A DNA stretch of 64,000 nt from contig CANXME010002501.1 of NCBI GenBank assembly GCA_948144175.1, positions 143,432-207,431 on the forward strand, given 5' to 3'. Under the pieces are notes generated by a model, which saw only the letters and a program-made list of their open reading frames with translations, was not told where the DNA came from and searched no databases. Positions 11,954 through 21,277 of this stretch are shown piece after piece. Each line of letters opens with the position of its first letter. The first letter of the stretch is position 1. A program made the position numbers and the translations under genes. The stretch is from Closterium sp. NIES-65 (lineage: Eukaryota; Streptophyta; Zygnematophyceae; Desmidiales; Closteriaceae).

Positions 11954-13347
11954 GTAACAGGAGTAGCACCAGTAGCAGCAGTAGCAGCGCGGCCACCCCT
12001 ACAACCCCAACTAGCGTACCACCCACGAAGTTGCTGGGGCGTGAGGGACTCATGCGGACGTCGCTGGAGCTGCATCTGGCCGCCGCCAGTAGCAGCAGTA
12101 GCAGTAGCAGTAGCAATAGCAGTAGTAGCAGTAGCAATGCGTGCAGGGCAGGCGCGGCAGGCAGGCAGGCAGGCAGGCAAGCAGGCAAGCCGGCAGGCAG
12201 GCCGGCAGGCAGGCAGGCAGGCAGTCAGGCAGGCAGGCGGGCAGGCAGGCGGGCAGCCAGGCAGGCAGGCGGCAGCGCACGAACAAGGCAGGTGCTCACC
12301 AGTGGCAAGCAGGGCCGGCACTCGGCGGGGCCGCAACAGCGGCTGCAGAGTAGGGCCGCGGCAGCTGTAGGGCGGGGTTGCGCCAGCAGCAGGTCGAGGC
12401 CGCGTTAGCGTCCAGGCGGGGCCGCGTTGGTGGCAGGGCGCGGCCGCGGCAACTGCAGGGCGGGGTCGCACCAGCGGCAGGTCGGGGCCGCGGCAACTGC
12501 AGAACTGGCGGGGCCGCATCGGCGTCCGGGCGGGGCCGGGTCGGTGGCAGGGCGCGGCCGCTTCAGCAACAGGGCTGGCGCGGCCGCGTCAGCAGCTGGG
12601 CGCGGCCGCGTCAGCTGCAAGACTGACAGGGCCGCGTTAGCAGCAGGGCGCGGCCGCGTCAGCTGCAGGGCTGGCGGGACCACGTCACGGCAGGGTGGGG
12701 CCGCGACCACGGCAGGGTGGGGCCGCGTACGCGTCGGCAGCAGGGCGGGGTCGTGACCGCGGCAGGGTGGGGTCGCGTCAGCGGCAAGGCCGGGCCGCGA
12801 CTACGGCCTGACGGGGCCGCGACAGCGACCTGTCGGGGCCGCGCGCTGGCCTGAAGGGGTCGCGCGCTGGCCTGACGGGCCTATAGAGGCTACGCGCGGG
12901 CGGCGAGGGCCTGCAGGGGCGGCGCGCGGTCGGGCAAAGGCTGCGCGCGGGCGGCGAGGGCTTGCAGGGGCAGCGCGCGGTCGGGCAGTGGCTGCGCGCG
13001 GGCGGCAAGGTCCTGCAGGGGCAGCACGTTGGCCTGACGGGCCTGCAGGGGCGGCTTGCGGGCCTGACGGGCCTGCAGGTGGCGGCTCGGGGGCCTGACG
13101 AGCCTGCAGAGGCGGCTTGGGGGCCTGACGGGCCTGCAGAGGCGGCTCGGGGGCCTGACGGGCCTGCAGGGGCGGCTCGAGGGCCTTACTACTGTAGCTT
13201 GCAGGGGCGGCGCGAGGGCTGTAGGACGCCGCGGGCAGCGCAGCACGTCACGAGGCAAGGCAGGCAGCCACAGGACAACACGTGGGGTAGCGCGGTAACC
13301 GCAACAGTAGGTGGGCCCGAAAAGAAAACGGTCCTACGGACCTAGTG
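11954..13347 (-). other. GC-rich leader and duplicated gag piece of element B
   Basis: Nearest the solo LTR, the minus strand repeats the gag piece GQMQLQRRPHESLTPQQLRGWYA, a variant copy of the one at about 11.75 kb. From about 12.15 kb the sequence is low complexity: GGCA tetranucleotides (12150-12270), then GGGGCCGCG-type repeats (12.3-12.8 kb), then GGCCTGACGGGCCTGCAG-type repeats (12.8-13.2 kb). Long apparent ORFs here are shadows of the repeats. I see no N-terminal gag domain. Confidence 0.7.
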
Positions 13348-13359
13348 CTCTGAAAATAT
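13348..13359 (-). other. Degenerate primer-binding site of element B
   Basis: In minus orientation TATTTTCAGAGC directly follows the 5' LTR. It matches 9 of 12 positions of TGGTATCAGAGC, the initiator-tRNA site intact in elements D and J. Confidence 0.65.
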
Positions 13360-13491
13360 GTTAGAATCTGGCAGAAGGAATGATGAACTATGAAAGAGAT
13401 GGGTACAAATATAGAACCCTAAAAAGGGCTGTACCCCATATTGGCTACCCCACTACAGCCTAAGCATATATAGCATATATATCATTTGACA
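13360..13491 (-). repeat. 5' LTR of copia element B
   Basis: Direct copy of 6485-6617, one base shorter. GCAGC immediately follows at 13492-13496. Confidence 0.9.
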
Positions 13492-14120
13492 GCAGCTACC
13501 TGAGGGGACGCAGTAGTCAGTATGTAAAGACTCGACCCAGGCTGATGGGTGAACGTGGCCAGGTGACGGCCAGTCCGGGAGCACGTACAGATCGCCACAC
13601 GCTGTCCTCCAGGGATAAAGATATCAACCCATGCATCCTGGAGGACCGCGTTGCTCACCAGGTTCGTAGAGAACGAGGGGAGGTGAAGACCTGACAGAGA
13701 GCCAGACGGAACCGCCGGGCAGGGAAGCACAGTGGTGGACCGTGAAAGAACTGGGCCCTCTGAGGGGTCAGCCAGAGACACTGCAACAGGTGCAGGGAGT
13801 GGCGTGATTGCAGTACTGTCGCGAAAGAATTAGCGTGAAGCACCTGAGTCAAGTGTGAAGGTTTGCAAGGCCTCAGCAGGCGCAGTACCTGAGAGAGCAG
13901 ACTCGCTAGCACCTAATACAGCAGCCTCACTAGCACCTAGAGCAGAAACCTCTATACCGCGGGAGTACTGCACACACAGGTAACAATCACCCTCAGCACC
14001 ACCAGGCAAAGCATACATGGCAGTAAGGATAGCGTCATAGTCAAAAGCAAAGACATCAATGCACGACCTAAGCAGCTCAAGCCAGTGGGGGGTCTCAGCC
14101 TCGTCGCCAAACTCTGTGTT
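13492..14120 (-). pseudogene. Gag C-terminus and protease of copia element A
   Basis: The minus-strand frame reads TEFGDEAETPHW, a spacer (with CYLCV), then TLDSGASR, a stop, FFRDS, and the protease-linked region to SPQVAA at 13492. The protease Asp is retained in DSGAS. The piece is bounded at 14121 by the gypsy LTR and at 13491 by the LTR of element B. Its neighbours in the original element now lie at about 19.2 kb (gag) and below 6.48 kb (integrase). Confidence 0.8.
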
Positions 14121-14340
14121 TGTCACAGGATCGAAGTTCCACTCGAGAATGTTGCACTAAAGGTGAGTATAAGGCGTATTTATACTCAGAAACACATAGA
14201 CACAAAAGATAATTCGAACCTTTGGGAACACGCTTTTCTAGAATAGATAATCACAAGTGCGCATAAGCACCCAAGCCCATTGGCACATTGGATTATGGCA
14301 AGATTACGCCTTGTACACCACCGTCGGTGCTGTCGGTGCC
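14121..14340 (-). repeat. 3' LTR of gypsy element F
   Basis: A 220-bp segment, repeated directly at 18806-19024 with about 90% identity by eye. In minus orientation it ends GATCCTGTGACA. Its upstream edge joins RNase H coding sequence directly, without integrase. Confidence 0.8.
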
Positions 14341-16954
14341 GAAAATACACGATGTCGTAGTCGAAGTGGGTCTCGAGGAAGTCGATCCACCTGACCTATC
14401 GCCTGGAGAGGGTCGGCTGCGTCTTTAGGTACTTCAGGCTGCAATGGTCAGTGTAGACTGTGGTCTTTCTCCCTTCGAGATAGCATCGCCATGTCTTGAA
14501 TGCGGTGATGATTGCTAAGGCCTCTTTGTCATGAATCGGGTAGTTGAGTTCTGCCCCGTGCAATTTTTTGTTGATGGAAGCGATTGGTTGTAACCCTTTC
14601 CTTTGGTCTTGCATCAAGAGTGCTGCAACTGCTTGGTTGCTAGCGTCAGCTTCGATGACGTAGTCTTTTTCTGGATCTGGCAGGATCAGGACGGGTGTGG
14701 ATGTGAGTGCGGTCTTCAACTGCTCCATGGCTTGCTGATGCATCCCTCCCACTTGAGCGGTGTATTTTTCTTCAGTAAATAGGTGAGAGGTGTTGCAATC
14801 TTCGCATAATGTGGCACAAACCGATTGTAATAGTTCGCGAAGCCAAGGAATTGTTGAAGTTCTTTCACGTTTTCCGGCGTCTTCCACGCACATACGGCTT
14901 CGATCTTCTTCGGGTCGACATGTACTCCTTGAGCGCTCACCATGTGTCCAAGGAAATGAGCTTTCTTCAAGGCAAACTCGCTCTTGGATAGCTTGACGTA
15001 GAGCTTCTCCCGTCGAAGTATCTCAAAGACGCGTCGTAGGTGATCGATGTGCTGCTTCATGTCCCTCGAGTAGATCAGGATGTCGTCCAGGTACACCACC
15101 ACATTCGTCGAGTAGAGGCCCGAGAATATGGTTCATTTCGGCTTGGAATGTAGTGGGTGCGTTGGTGACTCCGAACGGCATGACGAGGTACTCGTAGGAT
15201 CCGTATCGTGTCCGAAACGCCGTCTTATGGAAGGAGTTATCCGCCATCCGGATCTGCCAATATCCCGATCTCAAATCGAGTTTTGAGAATACCGTGGCTC
15301 CCCGAAGCTGGTCAAGTAGATCGTCGATCCGTGGAATCGGATACTTGTTCTTGATCGTCTGCTTGTTGAGGGCTCGGTAGTCGATGCACATGCGTAAGCT
15401 TCCGTCAGGTTTTGGTGTGAAAAGCACGGGCGCACCATACGGTGATGTTGATGGTCAAATGAGTCCTTTGTCCAGGAGGTACTCGAATTTCTTCTTCATG
15501 TCAGCCAACTCAGTAGGGCTGAGTGGATATGGTGCTCGAAAGGTTGGTTTTGAACCAGGTTCTTCGATGATCTCGTGCTGGTGGGTTCGGTATGGCGGCA
15601 ACTGGTCTGGAAGGTCGTCAGGGAGAACGTCTTCGAACTCCTCTAGAATATTCTGGATTGATGGTGGAAGCTCAAGCATCTTCCTCTCTCCTTCGTCCTC
15701 ATCGATAATCAGTGCAACAAACCCTGCCATGGTTTGCTTCACATCCTTCGCGAAGCATGCAAGAGTCTCCTCCGAAATATCTCCTGTGTTGCTCCAACTC
15801 GCCGTGCGAGTGACCCAGTTGATCTCGGGGTTGGACTTCTTCAAAAAGTCTCTTCCAAGGATCAGGTCTAGCCCTTTGATGTTGGTGATGGGTAGGGTCA
15901 ATTTCCACCGAAGAGGACCCATCTGCAGGTGTAACGCTGCTTCGCCGTAGACTTGTAACTTGCTTCCGTAAACCATCGTAGATGTGAAGCTTGAAGGCGT
16001 GTACTTCTCATTGATGCATTTGGGAGCTGCCTTGTCGCATACTGAATGGGATGCTCCGCTGTCCACGAGTGCTTGGAGGCGTCGTCCATTGCAGACCCCC
16101 TCGAGCAGATGTGGTTGGCGTTCCTCGTTGTACCCGTTGATCGTCTCGTTGATTGGATCATAAGGCATATCCCATAGCTCTGTGTTTTCTCCTAGGGTGG
16201 CAAATGGCCGGTCCTGCCTTTTCTGTTTGCCAAGAATTTTTGTTGTCGTCGACGACGTGGTTCTCGAGCTCGTAGTAGAATTCATAGATGGGGTAGATAT
16301 CGTAGATGTTTTAGATGCATCTGTAGAGGAGGTTTGAGGTCGTCGCAGCTTCATGTTGACCTCCAGCTCCCTCTTGAGCTGCTTCAGCGCCACTGACTTC
16401 TTTCGTGGGGACCGGTTGGTCGACATGAGCTGGTTGTTCTAAGAGAGGACAATGTCGTCGTTGGAAGGCCGATCTTCCACGCTCTGTTGTTGGTTCCCCA
16501 TGTGCAGCTGCTGTAATTGTCGTACCGGTACATTATTTTTCTTCTGGAGCCTCTCTCATGATTTCACCAAGGCCGTAGACCCAGGAGAGTTTCTCCCAAG
16601 TAAATCATCCTTGTATAATAATTTTAAGGAGTGCTTACTTTTTACAGGGCCTTTTTGGAGTTGTCCGGGTCCAGCACGGTCTTGTTTCGCGGAGATTTTT
16701 TCCTCGGCGATTTTCCCTGGTAGAGTCCGTTCTTAGGTTGAAGAATTCACTCCACGATCCTCCAATATTTGCATTGAATCTGCTCCACTACTGCGGTCCC
16801 GAAGCGCTGCACGTGCGGTTTTCATTTCGTCACAATCTATGAGTCCATGTCCCGGCTTGCCGCAGAAAGAACACTTAGATTTGTTCTTCTTTGGTCTTGC
16901 TTTCGCGTTGATTCGATCAAGTTCCATCGGGTCGGCGCACGTGGGGGTAGCCAA
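14341..16954 (-). pseudogene. Gypsy gag-pol remnant (zinc knuckle, protease, RT, RNase H)
   Basis: In minus order: a CCHC knuckle CSFCGKPGHGLIDC (about 16.84 kb), protease ALVDSGASHSV and LILGRDFL (about 16.1-15.8 kb), RT with [29 protein letters not shown] and YLDDILIYS (15.43-15.07 kb), and RNase H with IEADAS, IHDKEALAI and YTDHCSL (14.7-14.4 kb). Breaks are a TGA at 15455, frameshifts near 15.1 and 14.75 kb, and a stop after TLSRR near 14.4 kb. The frame then runs VRWIDFLETHFDYDIVYF straight into the LTR, so integrase and any chromodomain are deleted. Knuckle, active-site and YLDD motifs are otherwise conserved. Confidence 0.85.
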
Positions 16955-17317
16955 GCGTCCTCCATGTCGTCTATCTCGTCCATTAAGTCGTCGTGTTCCG
17001 ATCGTGGTTACGTCAAAACGTTCTGCTGCCGAAACGACGGCGTTGTAGCTGCTCCAATTTGCGGCTGCAACGTGTTGTCGTGTTTCGTTTTTCAGCCCCG
17101 GGATGAATGCTCTAATTTTTTCGCCTTCCGCGACGTCGGGGATGCGGTTGTAGTTCGCGACGCTCCCGATTTGTCATTGACGATGTATTTTGTCGCGGAC
17201 GATTAACGTTGCATTTATCGGCTCAAAACATTGTAGTAATCCTTCACGGAACTACTGCCACATCGCTTCGCCTTGGTTTAATAAACCGCATCCGCTTATC
17301 CAGTCAATTGCTGGACC
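16955..17317 (-). other. Degraded gypsy gag region
   Basis: Expected position of the N-terminal gag of element F. No long minus-strand frame remains. The stretch is bounded on the right by the LTR of element G. Plus-strand ORFs here look like shadows. Confidence 0.4.
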
Positions 17318-18769
17318 TCGCAGAGATAGTAGGCAGAAAGATAGAACACGAAAAGAGGGTTTGCACTAGCAAACAGTTGAGTACATATAGAAAACCCTAA
17401 ATTGGGTTGTACTCAAATAGAGTACCCCACTGCAAGCACGACAAATACAACATTCTGACACACCCCCATAACCAAAGTGGGGTGTAATCAGCACAATAAG
17501 CAGGCAGAGCAATAGTTCACAATGATAAGCAAAGCTAGAGGCGAGACTGTGGGCAAGTGAGGAGGAGGAGGAGGACAGACTGTGGGGGCGAGAAGATGGG
17601 AGGCGACGGCTGAAGCTGCAGAAACACTGTAACGGCTGGCTCAGTGGCCACCGAAGCAAAGGCCCGCACTTCAGGAGTAACTAGCTCTGCGGCTACACTG
17701 AGCAGCTGGAACAACTGACCCACGGGCGACTGGCGACTACCAAAGATTGTAGCCTCCGGACTACTCGCGCTGCGGACGACAAGACGGCTGCCTCCACTCA
17801 ACCTCCCCCTGCTGTCCCACACCCCTTTCACACACCCCGTGCTGTTCCTCTAGCACTGCACCCACGACACCCCCTAGCGCCACGCCCGCGGCTCCCACAC
17901 ATCCACCCCCCTCAGTGGCAACTGCTGTAGTGGGAGACGGAGGAGGAGGAGCAAGTGGCGACGCACACACCCGCCACCCCGTAGCTGCACGAGGGCAGGA
18001 GGCGGCAAGGGCGGCTCGCGGGCTGCAGGGGCGGCTCGCGTGGGCTGCAGGGGCGGTTCGCGGGCTGCAGGGGCGGTTCGCGAGCTACAGGAAGGGGCAG
18101 CGCGCGGGCCCCCGAGGGCGCCACGACGGGCGACGGGAGGGGGCTGTGCGCGAGCCCCCGAGGGCGCCTCGACGGGCGACGGGAGGGGGGCACGCGCGGG
18201 CCCCCGGAGGGCGCCTTGACGGGCGACGGGAGGGGGCCGTGCGCGGGTGCCCGAGGGCGCCTCGACGGGCGACGGAAGGGGGCCGCGCGCGAGCCCCCGA
18301 GGGCGCCTCGACAGGCGACGGAAGGGGGCCGCGCGCGGGCCCCCGAGGGCGCCTCGACGGGCGACGGGAGTGGGGGCCACGATGGGCGACTGGAGGGGGG
18401 GGGGGGGGGGGGGGTGGGGGGCGCGCGCAGGTCGACGGGGCAGGAAACCGCCTCGCGCCTCGGGGCGCACGGCAGGCAGGCGCGCGGCGGGCAGGAAACC
18501 GCCATGCGCCCCGAGCGCATGGCGGGAAGAAAAAACATTGCGCGCCACGGGGCGCGCAACAGAAAGGACAGCAGCGGAAGCTAATGGTGGGCCCACAGGC
18601 TAGGAGCGTAACCGTTTTGATAGCATGTCAGAGATAGTAGGCAGAAAGATAGAACACGAAAAGAGGGTTTGCACTAGCAAGCAGTTGAGTACATATAGGA
18701 AACCCTGAATTAGGCTGTACTCGCTATAGAGTACCTCACTGCAGGCTAGACAAATACAACATTCTGACA
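17318..18769 (-). mobile_element. Short non-autonomous copia-type element G
   Basis: A 1.45-kb element with LTRs at about 17318-17460 and 18626-18769 (143-144 bp, similar to each other). In minus orientation a purine tract (TATGGGGGTG) abuts the left LTR and a degenerate primer site TGCTATCAAAAC (18614-18625) abuts the right one. The internal 1.16 kb has no recognisable gag or pol: about 0.5 kb of mixed sequence, then GC-rich repeats like the leaders of the larger elements, with a G/C homopolymer near 18.40 kb. It therefore resembles a deletion derivative moved by proteins of other copies. It sits between the primer site and gag of gypsy F. Confidence 0.75.
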
Positions 18770-18790
18770 GAAACTCCACGAGTCAAAACG

Positions 18791-18803
18791 GCTCTGATTA
18801 CCA
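18791..18803 (-). other. Primer-binding site of gypsy element F
   Basis: In minus orientation TGGTAATCAGAGC lies 2 bp inside the right LTR. It is the initiator-tRNA site with one inserted A. Confidence 0.7.
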
Positions 18804-18805
18804 AC

Positions 18806-19024
18806 TGTCACAGGATCGACTTTCCACTCGAGAATGTTGCACTAAAGGTAAGTACAAGGCGTATTATACTCAGAAACAAATAGACACAAAACATAATCCG
18901 AACCTTCAGGAACATGCTCTTCTAGACTAGATAATCACAAGTGCACATAAGCACGCAAGCCCATTCACATATTGGATTATGGCAAGATTACGCCTTGTAC
19001 ACCACCGTCGGTGCTGTCGGTGCC
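18806..19024 (-). repeat. 5' LTR of gypsy element F
   Basis: Direct copy of 14121-14340. In minus orientation both copies run from GGCACCGACAGCACC to CCTGTGACA. Confidence 0.8.
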
Positions 19025-19160
19025 AAACATACTTATTAAGTGAAATAATGGGAAAGCTCTAGAAAATAGAATAGTAGTCCGGTTGAGGTGAAATAAAGTG
19101 CAAATGAAAGAGGAGAATAAGGAGAATAAGATAGAGTAAAAATATAGAAATGAGAAATAT
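19025..19160. other. AT-rich segment between gypsy LTR and copia gag
   Basis: About 135 bp of A-rich, G-poor sequence, absent from the left side of gypsy F. It could be a remnant of an earlier insertion or an extra end of the gypsy LTR. No gene seen. Confidence 0.4.
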
Positions 19161-20249
19161 GTCGAACGTCGGCGTACTCTCACAGCGTGCCAGGCATCAC
19201 TCAAATAGGCGAAGCAGCGGGACTGTGCGTGAACAGGTGTCCCACAGGTCTGACGAGCTCGACGACCAGTGCGAATGATGTACGGGCAGCAACCAGGACT
19301 CGGAGACGTCCCACGCTGGTAAAACCACTCACGAAGCTGCTGGGACGTACGGGTCGGACGCCGCCGTAGCTGCATCTGGCCACCGCCAGAAACTCCGCAC
19401 CAAACAGCGCCACAGTGACTGCTACTACGGCCGCCACCAGTCCCACTGCTGCCACCACCGACGTCACCACTCCCACCGCTACTACAGAGTGAAGTCATGG
19501 CTGGCAAGCTCTAGGGCAGTACGGAATGAAGGAAGTAGCACGAGGAGTAGCAGCAGCAGTAAGAGCAGCAGAGCGGCTTGGTGAGGTTAGGCTGCATCAC
19601 CTCCAGCACTCCTAGCAGCACCTCCACCAGCAGCAGCAGTAGCACGAGCAGCAGGGCGGATCGGGTCGGGTAGGGCGGCTCGGCTCGGCCTGGGCTGCGC
19701 GAGCAGCAGGGCGCGCGCTATGCAGGGAAGCAGGGCGCGACGCGGGTGATGCAGCAGGGCGCAACGCGCAGGGCAGCAGGGGGCGACGCGCGGGCTGCAA
19801 CAGAGCGCGACGTGCGGGGCAGCAGCGTGCGACGCGCGAGCTGCCGTAGGGCGCAACGCGCGGGCCAGCAGCGCGTGACGCGCGGGCTGCCGTAGGGCGC
19901 GATGCGCGGGGCAGCAGCACGCGACGCGCGGGCTGCGTAGGGCGCGACGCGAAGGGCAGCAGCGCGAGCGGTTGGCAGGGCGCTGGCGCAGGGCAGAGCG
20001 CCGGCGCAGGGCAGGGCGCCGGCGCAGGGCAGGGCGCTAGCGCAGGGCAGGGCGCTGGCGCAGGGTAGGGCGCTGGCGCAGGGTGACACGTGGCAGGGCA
20101 GGGCAGGGCATGCGCAGAACAGCGCGACGCGGGGCAGGGCAGGGCGTGCGCTGGGTAGCGCGACGCAGGGTAGTGGGGTAACGCAGTAACCGCATTCGGT
20201 TCCTACATATGGTGGGCCCGGAAAAAAAAAACGGTCCTACGGACCTACT
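19161..20249 (-). pseudogene. Gag C-terminal domain and leader of copia element A
   Basis: From 19507 down the minus frame reads GGGQMQLRRRP, SQQLREWF and the Cys/His domain CPYIIRTG ... C ... H ... CFAYLSDAW (about 19.37-19.17 kb). Upstream (19.51-20.25 kb) is a GC-rich leader with GCGCGACGCG and GGGCAGGGCGC repeats and no N-terminal gag domain. Gypsy F interrupts the frame just after SDAW. A primer-binding site and the 5' LTR follow at 20250. Confidence 0.7.
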
Positions 20250-20261
20250 GCTCTGAAACCA
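20250..20261 (-). other. Primer-binding site of copia element A
   Basis: Minus-strand TGGTTTCAGAGC, one mismatch from the initiator-tRNA site, adjoins the 5' LTR remnant of element A. Confidence 0.75.
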
Positions 20262-20730
20262 AATTAAGATAGGTTGCATTGAATGAATTGTATATTAGAA
20301 TCCCAACCACTAGACCACTGGGATAAAAGGGCTTGTTTCAATAGCGGGTCAGTGCACCCATAACCCCCCAGGCGAACGCGCCTGTAACCATCTCCAGGAT
20401 CAATCGGGCATCCACAGTGCAGATCTACTGACACCCCCCCACACTGGGAGGCCGAAGACTAAGCACAGCGGCAACAGCCTACATGTGCATACACCGGGAA
20501 TCGAACCCGAGACTGCTCTGATACCATGTCAGAATCCCAACCACTAGACCACTGGGATAAAAGGGCTTGTTTCAGTAGCGGGTCAGTGCGCCCATAACCC
20601 CACAGGCGAACGCGTCTGTAACCCTCTCCACGATCAATCGAGCATCCACAGTGCAGATCTACTGACATTGTACCCCATATGGGCTACCCCTCTATAGCCT
20701 ACATACAACTAGCACAGTTATAGTTTGACA
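20262..20730 (-). repeat. 5' LTR of element A, split by the TRIM
   Basis: The right part (20668-20730) carries the LTR core seen in D (GTACCCC...GGGCTACCCC) and ends TTTGACA, i.e. TGTCAAA at the minus-strand start. The left part (20262-20292) adjoins the primer site. Without the TRIM and one copy of its 5-bp duplication the LTR is only about 89 bp, so it is probably shortened. Confidence 0.7.
20293..20667 (-). mobile_element. Miniature LTR retrotransposon (TRIM) with tRNA-like centre
   Basis: Two 141-bp direct repeats (20293-20433 and 20527-20667) flank a 93-bp interior. TTGTA lies on both sides (20288-20292 and 20668-20672), a perfect target duplication. In minus orientation a perfect primer site TGGTATCAGAGC (20515-20526) follows the right LTR, and a run of seven Gs (20434-20440) precedes the left one. 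There is no coding capacity. The right LTR begins TGTCAG and ends CTGACA; the left copy has lost one terminal CA. A-box-like TGGTCTAGTGG lies in the LTR 3' end and a perfect B box GGTTCGATTCC lies just inside the primer site, so a tRNA-like Pol III promoter spans the LTR-interior boundary. Related sequence occurs in the leader of element J. Confidence 0.88.
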
Positions 20731-20936
20731 GATTTTTGTTTCGCGTACAACCCTTACTTTTGGGAATGCATATTCAGCATTTTTTCTTGCTACCGAAACA
20801 ACCTCGCGTCGACTTTACAGATTGACTCGCTATATCATATCAAGTCATTTATTGTATGGCCGATCTATATTGTCAAAGCTTCGTTGTTTTTTATTATGTT
20901 TAATTATGTTTGACACCTAATATATCTATATATATA
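20731..20936. other. AT-rich spacer between elements A and D
   Basis: About 200 bp of apparently unique sequence. No gene, repeat or RNA recognised. Confidence 0.5.
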
Positions 20937-21067
20937 TGAGAAAACTGAAACGAGAATGATTGAACTATGCATGAACTGAGTACAAGTACTAACCCTAATT
21001 GGGTTGTATCCCTTATGGGCTACCCCACTATAGCCTACACAATAAGCACAAACTATATGTTCTGACA
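20937..21067 (-). repeat. 3' LTR of copia element D
   Basis: 131-bp LTR, nearly identical to 27996-28126 (two differences by eye). In minus orientation it begins TGTCAGAACA and ends TTTTCTCA. A TATGGGGGTG polypurine tract abuts it at 21068. Confidence 0.92.
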
Positions 21068-21277
21068 CACCCCCATAGGCAAAGTGGGGGAGAACAAGGG
21101 GTCACAAGACCAGTCAAGCAAAGCAACGCAAAGCAAGCTCAGGGTGGATCACAAAGTCACCACACATTCCGAGCACAAGTTCAAGGCCACAAGGCCAGTT
21201 CACATGCAGGAGTACATATATATAAAGGATTAGACAAGCAAGAGCAGGTGTATATATATGCAACAGTACAAGCAAGG

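Larger units (their letters stand above)
6485..13491 (-). mobile_element. Ty1/copia element B, nested in element A
   Basis: A 7.0-kb element with 132-133 bp LTRs and a perfect 5-bp target duplication, GCAGC. Its insertion splits element A between the protease (SPQVAA) and the GAG-pre-integrase region. Order on the minus strand: 5' LTR, degenerate initiator-tRNA site, GC-rich leader, gag C-terminal domain, protease, integrase, linker, RT, RNase H, polypurine tract, 3' LTR. The N-terminal gag domain seen in D and E is absent. The near-identical LTRs imply that this is one of the younger insertions here. Confidence 0.9.
14121..19024 (-). mobile_element. Ty3/gypsy element F, nested in element A
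   Basis: Two LTRs of about 220 bp flank a minus-strand gag zinc knuckle, protease, RT and RNase H. A primer-binding site lies at the inner edge of the right LTR. It interrupts the gag region of copia element A: SDAW on the right at about 19.18 kb, TEFGDE on the left at 14.12 kb. I did not find a clean target duplication. An AT-rich segment (19025-19150) of unknown origin sits between the right LTR and the host gag. Copia element G lies inside. Confidence 0.8.

Noticed and set aside
12050-12410. Several ORFs over the GGCA repeats
   Set aside because: Open in many frames only because of the tetranucleotide repeat; no start context or domain.
17874-18637. Long Arg/Gly/Pro-rich ORFs on both strands
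   Set aside because: Repeat shadows in the GC-rich interior of element G.
20477-20570. A tRNA gene or tRNA-derived SINE on the minus strand
   Set aside because: D-, anticodon- and T-arm-like parts exist, but the acceptor stem does not pair, and the segment is bounded by 141-bp direct repeats with primer site, G-run and a perfect 5-bp duplication. TRIM structure explains it better.
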